NCBI GenBank assembly: GCA_033816765.1
Contig: CM066293.1
Location: 2,356,001 to 2,420,000 of the forward strand
DNA: 64,000 nucleotides
Direction: 5' to 3'
DNA from: Nothopassalora personata
Lineage: Eukaryota > Ascomycota > Dothideomycetes > Mycosphaerellales > Mycosphaerellaceae
The translations under genes and the position numbers were made by a program. Shown one piece after another: positions 42,718 to 52,945 of this stretch; the stretch's first letter is position 1, and every line of letters starts with the position of its first letter. The notes under the pieces were generated by a model. The model saw nothing but the letters and a program-made list of their open reading frames with translations, searched no databases and was not told the origin of the DNA.

Positions 42718-43275
42718 TCATGCCTCGTCGCCAATATACCCAAGCTTCCCACCTTTGATCCTGGTGCATGCCATTGCAACCTTATCCAGTCGAAGATCGG
42801 GGTCTGCAATGTACGACTGCGCGATCATACCTCCTGCTTCGTTTCGAACGTACAGACAGTCTCGCGCTTCCACGTTGTCACTAAGCCACCACTCGTATCA
42901 CCCCGATCAGCAAGACGGAGAGTATCGAACTGTTACAACCTCGGTTAATTGAGGACGAATGGCGCGTTGGTGATCTGGGCTCATGACTTCCATGGAAGAT
43001 CGAATATCTTGAAGAATCGATCGACATCGTTACCATCGAGGTCGAATGGCCATACGGCTATGACTGTACCGCCCTTGCGGACGTAGTCGCAGGCATCGGC
43101 TTGAGCCTTGCAGCTGGATCATCTCTCTGGCGACGCGTGGCAATGACCATTGGGCGTTCTTCCTCGGCCTTGAAGAGCTGCGTTGCTTCTTGTATGTTGT
43201 CAATCGTCTCAATGATGCCGTTGTGGTTCTGGATTTCGCTCAAAAGGGCCTTGATTCCCTTATCGGTAATCTCTG
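42718..43275 (-). pseudogene. Decayed tandem paralogue of the 41776-42450 gene
   Basis: Reading down the minus strand: KALLSEIQNHNGIIETIDNI, TQLFKAEEERPMVIATR, then a frame change near 43110, YVRKGGTVIAVWPFDLDG, VDRFFKIFDLPWKS-stop, two TAA codons around 42935-42950, QFDTLRLADRGD, VEARDCLYVRNEAGGMIAQS, and finally ACTRIKGGKLGYIGDEA-stop at 42718. Each block aligns in order with the neighbouring intact protein (for example KGGTIVAIWP and FAYVGDEG). At least one shift and three stops, so dead. The two copies have diverged strongly, which argues for an old duplication. Confidence 0.8.
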
Positions 43276-43492
43276 TGTAGTTCGGAAGCGTAAGTACCTA
43301 CCTCCCTCAGCTGAATTTATGTCGATCTGCGGTGGTCAAGCACTTACGCGAAGTAGCACAACAAGCAGGTGCAGCCAGCTGAGCTTCACTTCCTCCACCA
43401 TCATTTTCCTTGCACATAGTCTTTGTCATGTCATCATCAGCGCAACACGAGACAGCATCCCAACAATACGCCGAACAGCATCGACCGACGAA

Positions 43493-44934
43493 ATGTTTAC
43501 TCTCGTGGCCGCCTGTCTTATCGGGCTCTGGGCGTGGAGTTCCAACGCTCAAGCCTGGCCGTCGGTCAGCCATTCCTGGAACATCACCGGCACGACAATT
43601 GAAGACGTGGAGATTGTCGACAGCAAGCGAACTGACCCTTATTTTGGTGGACCACGGAAGCTCATGGTCTCCATTTTCACTCCAATCCGTGATGAGGGCT
43701 GCGAGCCGTACGACAAGACATATATGCCGCCTCAGACCGCGATTCACCTGGATCCTCTGGTGGAGAGCCTAGGCATCCACAACATGACGCAAAAGCTGAT
43801 CAACCGGACTATACGCTCATGGAAAATGCCGCCAGGGCGAGAGAATTCCTACAATGGCCAGATGGATCCAACTCTCGAGCTCAGCCTGGTAACCTCGCCC
43901 ATCGTTCTTTTCTCCCATGGACTCAACAGCTCGCGTGTGCTGTCGGGACTTCAGGCTCAGAAGCTGGCCATGCACGGATACATCGTCATAGTAAGGCAGG
44001 CCAAGTATGGGAGACATGCGGTAGCTGACGCCGTGGGACAGACAATCGATCATCCTGGCAGTGCAAGGGCCGTGACCTGGCCGAACGGCACAAGCAGCTT
44101 GTCGGCCAACATCAGCACCAACGCCCAGATCGATGAAGATGTGAGACTTCGATCAAAAGACATCTCGTTTGTCCTCGAACAAGTCGAGGACTGCGACAGC
44201 GTTCTGTTTGAACACATGTACTCTCGGTTCCACACAAGACGTGGCCACCTTGAGGCGAAGTCCGAAAGGCACATGCAAGCCATGTTCGGTCACTCCCTGG
44301 GGGGCGCAACGGGAATGTACAATGATTTCGAAGATGGTCGGCTTCGAGGCGTACTGAATATGGATGGCTACCCGTACGGATTCAACACGACAGGTCCGAC
44401 TCTTCCGCATGAGCCAGTCTTCAATCTACCGACATGGCTCCAACCTTCGACACCGCACCCTGATGAATCGTTGAGGGGACCAAGAATGCTGCTCAATGAG
44501 CCAAACCACGTCAATGCTAGGGCGTTCATAAATTTGTATGACAGCTTGTCGCGAGGACGTAGGTTCCAGCTTGAGCTATTGAATTCTGCGCACTGGACCT
44601 TCACGGATCTGCCTTTCCTTGTCGACAGCGAAGGCATGCGCGATGAGCTATCCCAAGCAGCCATTAAGAATATTGGTGAGTTAGAGCGGAAGTATCTGGC
44701 TCTCGTTCGCACAGATTGAGCTGCCCTGGTACCTGCGAAAGATCCTCTACCAGCTCCTGTACTGACACTCTCCAAGGCTCAATTCCGGGTGAAAGATCAC
44801 AGGCTGTGATTGACCATTATCTCGCGGCATTCTTCGACAACGTTATGAAGGATGTTGTACCCATGATCGCGCCAGACGACAAGTATCCCGAGATCAGGCC
44901 GACGAGGCCGAAGGAATGGAATGGATTATGGTGA
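43493..44934 (+). CDS. Secreted PAF-acetylhydrolase-like serine hydrolase
   Basis: Two exons, 43493-44675 and 44777-44934; the 101-nt intron has donor GTGAGT, branch CTGAC and acceptor CCAAG, splicing NIG|SIPGERSQAV. Product 446 residues. ATG 43493 opens a signal peptide (MFTLVAACLIGLWAWSSNAQ); upstream in-frame codons lack similarity. The fold follows plasma-type PAF acetylhydrolase: RKLMVSIFTPIRD strand, PIVLFSHGLNSSR oxyanion region, nucleophile elbow MFGHSLGGATG, acid in LNMDGYPYGF, and histidine in LNSAHWTFTDLPF. Several N-x-S/T sites fit secretion. The unspliced frame stops at LVRTD and would lose the C-terminal helix ending KEWNGLW. Likely an extracellular lipase or esterase; the substrate is not evident. 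Confidence 0.85.
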
Positions 44935-45218
44935 GTTCTGTTGGCGAGGATATGATGAAAGACGTCAATACGGCGATGCCAAGCGTGGAGGATGCTCTCG
45001 CATTGCACGTCTCTCATGTGAAAGTGGAACGCTAAGCCATTACGGGACAGACCGGGTACACCGGGCCATTTCGGGATAGAGTTCACGACGGTTATGATGC
45101 CTCGGTCACGAATCGAAGGTACCTACTTGCTACCTACCTCTACTCTTCGCTGTTTCTGACCCGTCCCTTTGATAGAGCTCATAGTAGCTATATCCACGCC
45201 CCAAAAGTCAGACAAACC

Positions 45219-45995
45219 ATGGAGCAAATCCAGCAACAGCTTCAGCCACGGCTCGAGGCCATCTCTCGCTTCATCCAAGACCGCATCCCAGCAGACCGCA
45301 ATGGCCGTATCCTCCTCGGAGCTGGTGTCGGCACCGTCTCCACCGCCGTCCTCTTCCCACTGGCATACCACTACTACCTAGGCCGTCAACTCGTGCATAC
45401 ACATCCATCGTCAGGCTCTCGCTATGCCTCCGTAGAATGTGGCGAGATCTCATCGTTCCCCCAGGACTTGATCGACAATCACAAGCAGTACCAGGTTGTC
45501 CATGACAAAGTCACCAAGGCCATGCCCAACTTCTTCATCACCTTGTCGCCGAAGCATGACAGACTGTTCACGGAAGTGGTCCGTCACAATATGCTCCTGT
45601 TCTCTGGCTCGCCGCAGGCATTATTTCTGTGGTTCGCTGCTAGTCCTGTTCAACGGAAGACTTTCACCAAGGACTACATCAACAGTCTCAGATTCCAGGA
45701 GGGCGATGTTGTCTGTGGCGTCTTCCAAGTGGTGAAGCGTACGCCACTGAGGATTGAGCTGGCATTGAACACACCCAAGGACTCGCAGCCGCTTTCCGGA
45801 TTGACCATCATCAGCATTCGTCCTCGAGGCGAAGGCTCTGTTCTGGTTAGCGAGACGATTCAGTGGGTGAGGAAGGACACTGGTGTTGTGCTGCCGCTTC
45901 AGAGATGGTTCCCACGCTTCTTGCATGCCATTGTTAGCAGGTACCTCATTCTAAGTGGGGCAGCTCATTTGCAGGAGATCTTTCAGGATGTTTGA
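45219..45995 (+). CDS. Uncharacterised protein with one N-terminal TM segment
   Basis: Single exon, 258 residues, start in good context (AAACCATGG). Residues about 31-55 (ILLGAGVGTVSTAVLFPLAY) are the only TM segment, preceded by an amphipathic helical N-terminus. The rest looks like a compact alpha+beta domain: SSFPQDLIDNHKQYQVVHDK, FITLSPKHDRLFTEVVRHNM, FSGSPQALFLWFAASP, FTKDYINSLRFQEGDVVCGV and VVKRTPLRIELAL. I do not recognise a named family. The layout suggests a membrane-anchored protein with its globular part on one face, perhaps mitochondrial or ER. It stands alone between the PAF-AH gene and a dead receptor. Confidence 0.72.
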   Translation: MEQIQQQLQPRLEAISRFIQDRIPADRNGRILLGAGVGTVSTAVLFPLAYHYYLGRQLVHTHPSSGSRYASVECGEISSFPQDLIDNHKQYQVVHDKVTKAMPNFFITLSPKHDRLFTEVVRHNMLLFSGSPQALFLWFAASPVQRKTFTKDYINSLRFQEGDVVCGVFQVVKRTPLRIELALNTPKDSQPLSGLTIISIRPRGEGSVLVSETIQWVRKDTGVVLPLQRWFPRFLHAIVSRYLILSGAAHLQEIFQDV

Positions 45996-46500
45996 GGTGT
46001 CGAGACCAGATATGAGACCCTCCACACAGCACGTAGATGCTATCAGAATGAACGTATTGCTTGCGGAGAATAGGACGAAATGGTGCATTGTCGATATTTC
46101 GGCCGTCACTGATCTGCTCTCATCAATGATTTCATCCAATGCCGGATGGCAGGTCGCCTCGTCTCGAGTCACCTCTTGCTGGCCTGAATTTCTTGTTAAC
46201 TTTCAGAATGCAAAAGTCGGACAGCTGTTTACCATGAGGCGGCGATTTCGAGCCGGGTAGGGCGTATTCGCCTTCCTTTTATGTCTGCGAGCGTGACTTG
46301 ATGCACAGTATTATTATTATCATCACGGTACGACAAGGCTGTTTCGGATGCTGTCGTAGGAGGATTGTGACCGATCTCGTTCTTATTTTGTTGGCCAGCA
46401 GGACGTGTCTGGTGGATCAGCGCATCGGTCTGCTTGCCCAGCGGTGGCGGAGAGGGTGTGTGTTGAGACAGGTCATGCTGCTCCAGTGCTGACGCAGCTA
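45996..46500. other. Gene-free stretch between convergent loci
   Basis: About 500 bp. An ATT run at about 46307-46320. Nothing else recognised. Confidence 0.4.
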
Positions 46501-47320
46501 TTAGAGGCTGCTCGTTTTTGAAAGACTTGCTTTGAAGTTTGTAGACCAGGCCTCCTCAGCATCTTCTCTCATGCGGCCATCGACTTCGCCTCGTGCTGAT
46601 GCATGTTCGCCATCTGTAACATTGGTCTTGGAATCTACCTGCTTATCCTTGCGGGACTCAAGATCTGTGACGAAGCGGTAGCCTTTGTCGTCCTTCGACT
46701 CTCGAGTATGGCTCCTATGTGTTCCTCGTTGTGCCGCTAAGCTCCTTCTGTCTCACAATAGCTCCGTTGGATCGTATGCTTGGTAGTTCTTATACCACCA
46801 ATATGTTCGTTGTGCCAGACCGGCCGTGGCTGGCATCCATATGCAGACCATGCTGAGATAAATCTCGGTGATTGACCACATCAATATTGGCTGAAAGATC
46901 CAGGCTTTTTTCTCCTTGGAGTTGAAGCGTATGATGTACTGTAGGCGAATACGACCGCAGATGGTAACGATGAAGCCGCCCAGGAAGACATTGCATATGC
47001 CGTGTTTTCGTTGCCAGGGAATATTCAGCTTCATCTGGCTGTGAATCTATGTCATGTAGGCGATGAATGATTCGCTCGGTGTAAGGTCAGGACCAACCGG
47101 CAAGAAGAAAATCGGCACATCATGACAGACAGACAATGCTCCGAACGGGTATATAAATGCCGGCAGGTTGACACGCTTGCCCGGTTCACCCTTAATGTAA
47201 CTTCAGATAGACGATACAGGCACGCACTGCATGCTGTTAGTGCTACTCACGCTTGCTAATGTTTGACAGCTTACTTGGAAGATCAGACCAACGGCATGCG
47301 TTTACGCGCTGCTACGCCGA
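46501..47320 (-). pseudogene. PTH11-like (fungal rhodopsin-domain) receptor, inactivated
   Basis: The C-terminal half of a seven-TM PTH11-type protein is legible: THAVGLIFQ (ending at a GTAAGC donor), QCVPVSSI-stop-SYIKG, NLPAFIYPFGALSVCHDV, IFFLP, a possible 51-nt intron, MKLNIPWQRKHGICNVFLGG, FIVTICGRIRLQYII, PILMWSITEIYLSMVCIWMP, then YDPTELL-stop. The frame continues in register past that TGA for about 80 codons of charged tail (SHTRESKDDKGYRFVTDL, EVDGRMREDAEEAWS) to TAA at 46501. The TGA at 47204 stands where Trp is usual. The join between the first two exons is also out of phase, and the N-terminal CFEM or first TM segments are missing. PTH11-type proteins are plasma-membrane sensors; this one is dead. 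Confidence 0.82.
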
Positions 47321-48061
47321 GAGCTCGTTTGAACTACGACAGTCGGCACCGCCAGATGGCAGGATTGCTGGTGTCCATCATGAATGCGAGATTGTGGGAT
47401 TGCACGCTCGACCTTAGTCGTTAAGCAGTCCGCCGAGTCGAGGCATTACGCCATGTCCATGATCCGCATGAGGGCCGTTTCAAGATCAAATGACTTAGGG
47501 GAGATTGGCAGCCTGCGACTTGTGGTTAAGGTTGGCGAACGGCAAGTCAGCGCCGTCTGCAGCTACAAAATGCTGCGGGATTGAATGTCTACGCCGCCTT
47601 CATACAGAAGGGCTCGTAGTGCTTGTCTCCATGCCAACCTCACAAAAGCAACATCATAACTGAGCTCCTGAAAAGCCATTGTAACGTTTTGACAACGTTT
47701 CGGCGATGTGCATGACCTAGCGCTACGTAGGTGCAGTACAACACAGGTAGGACACCCACACGGTGGTATTTTCTGTTTGAAATGGGTCGGATCCCTGCTG
47801 TGAAGCTTTTACGAAGTCTGGCGCTTGAAGAAAGCGAGAGCCAGGTGCAATATTCTGACTCGATGGTCAGCACCTCGTTGTAACATGTACATGTAGGTGG
47901 ATGTCTTTCTTCAGGATGGTCAGCATGGCGCTGCGAAAGTCGCTTGTCCCGATGGCGCTAACTGTGAGAATGCCGTGCTTTACAAGTACCGCGCGGACGC
48001 GAAGGCATTGCAGTTGTCCTGATCATGCATGTTCATGCCTCTGCAGATGGACGTGATAGCT
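47321..48061. other. Gene-free stretch
   Basis: About 740 bp between the receptor relic and the transporter 3' end. No motif of the missing receptor N-terminus could be found here. No gene recognised. Confidence 0.45.
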
Positions 48062-50166
48062 TCACCCAAGATTGTAGGGTTCCGTGTTCCGCGTGATGTA
48101 GACCTCGCCGATCAGCACGGCAGATCCGACCACCATCGTGATAGCAATAATTGGCAGATTGATTCGTGCAAAGTCGAGACTGCGCACGTAGATGTGCTTC
48201 CTCGAGAGAATGTCGCGCCAGAGCAAGCCCGCCAGAGAAGCGCTAAAAGCAGTGCTGAAGGCGCCGTAATTCACTCCAATAGCCATGCTGTAGACTGTAG
48301 CCCAGAATGTGCGCTGACTGATGACAGTGCCGTTGTTGCGATTTATGTCGATCCAGGCTTGCACGACTCGACATAGCAAGATGGTCGTGCCAATATTCGT
48401 GCCTGCAAAGTTGCAGAGTATCACAGCGAGGAAAGCCATCCCACCTACCGCACCCACAGTGCCGGTCTTGTTGACCCAATGGTCCCAGCCATGTGCGAAC
48501 ACTGCAACCCAGCCTTTGGTGACCAGCGCCTGCACCAAGACGAACATGCATAGTGCGAATGGTACCAGTTTGAATGGCAAATGAGACATCACTGCCATCA
48601 CGGTTGGAAACGTCTCTTGCGCCCACTGATACGTATCAGCTAGCAACGAACTCAGTGTCCGCGGGGCTTGACTCGACGAACGCTTCTTCTCGGTGAGTTC
48701 GATCTCGCCTGGCGTCGTTGATGTTGGCGACGAGCGTTCCGGAACCGTGTCAGAGCTGTCGGGCGAGGCTTTTGTAACGCAGTCGTGGGCAGCCCTTGAG
48801 TGGCACTGTCCGACTGAGTCGGCTACCGGTGGATCTGTTTCGATTTGTTTCTCGTCCATATCGACATGCCGAGGTGCCCCTTCGGCTCGTTGTGTCCGAG
48901 CTCGGGCGATCTCTGCTCTGCCATTCCTCGCTATTGCCCGAGTCTCTTTGCGATTGAGCCAACCAAAGGTCATGTCCCAGCAGAACATAATGAATGCAGC
49001 TGGCAATGTGATCCAGAATACCGGGTGCTCGCTACCATTGGCGCTCGAAGCATTCAGCGCTAGAATAGTGACGAGAGACGCTGCCATAATGACGGCACCG
49101 AACCATGCCCCTCCCTTATCCAAGAATGGGTTCATGATCTCCTCGAGCGAGGAGATTCTCGCCTGCTCATCATCAATATGCTCGTCGGAATCAGCATCGC
49201 CTCGTGCATTCGGAATGTTTGGGTTAACCGGATCTCTACCCCGAACCTCTTCGGGAAGTTCGTGTAACTTGATGGAATGTGGTATTAGCGACTCGTAGGG
49301 GAAGACCACGTAAAGTAAGAATGGAAAAAGCACAATGGCAGTGACTACTACGGGGACGATGACGTTTGCCGTATAGTGGATGAACTTGATCTCAAAGGCC
49401 CCAGAGAGAACAAGGTTCGTAGGATTGGACGAGACCAGAATGGCAGAACCGATGTTCGCAACCGAGAACTGGGCATATATCCAGGCTCGCGGGTGCTGTA
49501 TATTGCTGGACACGCGAGTCATGTAGGCCAAGAAAGCTGTACCCGATAGCACCACAGGATCGTTGCCGACAAAGGCCGTCAAGCAAAAGAAGAATGTATA
49601 GAGATAGAAGTAGAGCAGATGGCCATTCTTGCCAGCTTTCTTTAGGACCACAAATGCCAGATACCTGATCAAGCCAGAAGCGTCGATTGAGATAGCAATG
49701 TAGGCGAGAGTCAGGAAGAAGACCATGGTGTCAATTGGAGAGATGTTGTTAGCTCCCACTGTGCCATCGTGTACTTCTTGCCGACCGATAGCTAGAATTG
49801 CAAGTAGAAAGAGGTCGGCGATCAATGGTGCGGTGACAAAGTCCATTGGGAAGTTGAATCTTTCCCATGGCAGGCCAGCCAGACGTTTGTGGTCAGACTC
49901 TGATGATCCTTCAGTGCTCTGACTCCGCGGTGGTATGATCCTCATCGATGCTGCCAAGTCCAGAAAGCCATTGCTTACAGCAAGTGGCACGAACAAGGGT
50001 ATGTGAAATGGGAAGAGCACAATGAGGTCTACGGGAACATGCGGTGAATAGATGTGCCACACTGACGAGTTTGGCAGGACTTACTGGTGATGACGAACAC
50101 TATCAGCGTAATGATGGAACGCCAGTCGCGGATTTGGCTGGTATCAAGGCTGCTTGACATTGCCAT
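48062..50166 (-). CDS. ArsB/IT-superfamily anion transporter
   Basis: Two exons, 50166-50085 and 50028-48062; the 56-nt intron has donor GTAAGT and acceptor CCGTAG, joining FVITN to LIVLFPFHIPLFVPL. Product 682 residues with about 12 TM segments in two halves. Half-site re-entrant signatures of the ion-transporter superfamily are seen: FVGNDPVVLSGTAFLAYM, ANIGSAILVSSNPTNLVLSG, and NFAGTNIGTTILLCRVVQ in the second half. A hydrophilic loop of about 110 residues (DMDEKQIETDPP, SSPTSTTPGEIELTEKK) separates the halves and is rich in Ser/Thr/Glu, a possible regulatory segment. Relatives include arsenite pumps and fungal uptake or efflux carriers of unknown cargo; without an ArsA or ArsC neighbour, arsenite is only one option. 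Confidence 0.85.
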
Positions 50167-51139
50167 TTTGGTGGCGCTGGCCTGACAGATTCAGAATTCG
50201 CGCAATAGGCCCGATGATCCAGAGACGGGACTGATCCCCTAACGATACGTGGGATTTGAAGACGGGTGTTTATCGTGGCATGTTGCTGTCGTTCCACAAC
50301 GCGTATTTCGTGCTTGTCGCCGCGCTATGTGCCGAGCTTAACGGCCTTGAGGAAGGTTTGGTCGATGCGGTTTTGGCAACAGTTTCAGCATGAAGATATG
50401 GGCATTGCTATCACGTGCAAACTGTCCTGCGCCTTGATGTATACTCGTCGGGTGCGTCGTAGGTAGCGCCATCGTGGGTAGCACCACATCATGGCTGAGC
50501 AAAGACAGGAGGAAGACAAAAGGCAAAGGGTGTCGTTTGCAAAAAGGGGGCACGTGCAGCTCGAGACAAGGATCATGCGGAATCAGCCGCACGCTAACAC
50601 AGCCCCTGTCGATGTGCTATACCCTTTCTAGGAGCAGATTCATTGAACTAGCAAAATGACAGGGGTTTTGTGTATGTACCGGTACGTACCTTCTCTGTTG
50701 TCAACGGCTTCTCAAGGTCGATCCCCTAACATTTCACGCTCCGTTTGACCAATCATACGATTCGCTGCGAGCTCCGTAGGCATACCACGCGGGACAGCAT
50801 CGTTGTGGCGTTATACTTCGCTTGAGGAATACCCCACGCGAGGCTCGAGCCAGGTGGGGAAGAATCCTTCGCGGCTGAGTGATACCATCATCTACACCGG
50901 AGTTCTGGAGATCTCTGTTCGACGGTGCATTACTATGCAGGCCGTGAAAGAGCGGCCCAGTCTTCTGGTATGGTGATCTCATACTGCAAGACCTCATGTG
51001 CTCACTTTCTTGCTTAAGGAGGGCGCAGAAAGAGCCTCATCCTCAGCCGCAATCGAAGACTAGTCGATCGCTCAAAACACGCCATGTCGCTTGAGTCGTC
51101 CAGTCTGCTTCTCAACTCAGAGCAACGACCTTGTGGAGG
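50167..51139. other. Divergent intergenic region, about 970 bp
   Basis: Contains the promoters of the ArsB-like transporter (minus) and of the seven-TM-like protein (plus). No other feature recognised. Confidence 0.45.
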
Positions 51140-52876
51140 ATGCCAGCAGTCGTCGATAACCCTGCGCTCGGGAGTCGGAGCGCTGCACAAACTACAGACT
51201 CGTCTACAAACACAACTTCGACGCCAGCATTACAAGTGATCTGTGCTTGGCCGGTGTCTGGTCAGTACGGACCTGGATCTCGTGTCCTGTATGTCCATGC
51301 ATCTGGTCACCAATATCGTTCCCACGTATTGTGGGCTCACTTTCGGCCAGATATTATGTGCTTGTCGCCGCATGTATCTTTGCTCACAGGGTTGAATGGC
51401 TGAGAAATGCATGTCTGGCAGCCGCACTGATCTTTCCAGTCGTGGCAGCGATACACGGCATAGTGCTTGCTGCTGTGCACATCGATGGTGAGTATACTAC
51501 ACGGACTACATCCAGACATGGAAACGAGGCTGATGGGACCAGGTGCTGTCGATATGGACGTCTTTGGAGCGTTTCAACTGTGCGCCATAGGTGTACTAGC
51601 TGCTCCTGTCACAGTCCGGCTATCGAGGACATACTTCGAGGACCCTGGTCGTAACACGATTTTCGTCTGGTCTACTATCGTGCTCGCTGGTAAGTCCGCA
51701 CTCTCTCGTTCGAGCATTCTCCTTATTCGCTATGATAGGACTACTAAGCCTGACGATCGAGTTCTACCGCCTCTCGTCTGAGCGGTGTTCGCACGACGAC
51801 GCGGGCCATCCCATCGGTACGGATCCCACAAGGTTTCCATACGAGAGCGCCTCGTGCAATCTGACCTGCACTGTGGAAAATGGACCTTTCTCGCCCATTC
51901 GGGGTGGCTCAGCCAACAACATCTATGTTATCCCTTCGCCGACCAAACTCACGTTCAACGCTGCAACACTACTTGCTGCGGCCTGTTGCATACCTGCCAT
52001 CCTCCTATTAGCATCGATGTGGATCAAGATCCTCGAAATTAATTGGAGAAGACAGTCAGGCGCACATGAAGCACTCGGCGAAGTCAAAAATAACCCTTTC
52101 ATAAAGCACTTTCGTCAGTACGCACCTGTATTACTATTCGGTCCTGCTACGATTGCCATATTGATCGTTGGGGAAATCAATCTTTTCAGCAGTCAAGTCC
52201 GCTACCAGACAGAGCCAATCGCCAACATAGGTGAGTAGACAGAGACCACCAAAGACACAGATACTGATCAATGTACCGTATAGGACAATGGGCTCCAATT
52301 GCAGGGACGAGTCTAGCAGTCCTTGGCTCTCTCTACCTCCTGATGGCGGATGCCATGGCACAGGAGCGGAAAGCGTTACATCAAAAGGACTCTGATTCGA
52401 GCGAAGAGATCTCTTATCCCGGCAGCGACTACGAAGCAGTCCGCAGCCTGGTCCACTTCTTTCTTAAAGTCAGCGACTACGTTGGTAGGCCAGCGAGCGG
52501 ACGTCTAGAACATGATCGAGAGTTTCGCACAGGCCGCGCACAAGAATACCCGAACACACCAGGCGAGGAGTTTCAGAATCGAGAGTTATCACGAATTCGA
52601 TCACTCTATGCTGGTTCGCAACGTGACAGCGATAGTATCAGATCCGGCATGACCAGGCACCGGTCTGATACAGTGATATCTGAAGATTGGAAGGCAACTG
52701 TATCGCACCACGAGAGTGTGCCTGAACAAGCGCCGCCTATCAGAACGCGCCGGCGACAGGATACTTCCGATACCCTGGAAGTACCATTACCTGCTGTACT
52801 TCGCAGTTATACGCAACGGAGCATAGCGAGCACGTCGACACCACCGCCAATGATCAGGATAGAAACACTTGATTGA
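51140..52876 (+). CDS. Fungal membrane protein with about seven TM segments and a long charged tail
   Basis: Five exons: 51140-51288, 51351-51487, 51543-51689, 51739-52230, 52284-52876; introns of 62, 55, 49 and 53 nt with GTRNGT donors, all phases consistent. Product 505 residues. ATG 51140 opens a polar N-terminus (MPAVVDNPALGSRSAAQ), then hydrophobic segments: VLYYVLVAACIFA, LAAALIFPVVAAIHGIVLAA, GAFQLCAIGVLAAPVTV, FVWSTIVLAGLLSLTIEF, LLAAACCIPAILLLASM, PVLLFGPATIAILIVGE and TSLAVLGSLYLLMADA. A Cys-containing loop (SERCSHDDAG, SASCNLTCTVENG) lies between segments 4 and 5. The last 170 residues are Ser/Arg/Asp-rich and probably cytosolic. I recognise it only as an uncharacterised fungal integral membrane family. 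Convergent with the Ayg1-like gene, 69 bp apart. Confidence 0.82.
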
Positions 52877-52945
52877 GCTATGATCCATGTATCGATTTCT
52901 GATTTCGAACGACTCTTGTGGCCGAAATCAAGACGATGCCATCAC

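Noticed and set aside
34337..47320. UGA recoding (several in-frame TGA codons at expected Trp or Cys positions)
   Set aside because: The same loci also carry frameshifts and lost splice sites, other relics have TAA or TAG, and intact genes in the window end in TGA.
34337..47320. Repeat-induced point mutation as the cause of stops
   Set aside because: The Trp-to-TGA changes are in a GG context, not the preferred CpA/TpG context, and there is no strong AT bias.
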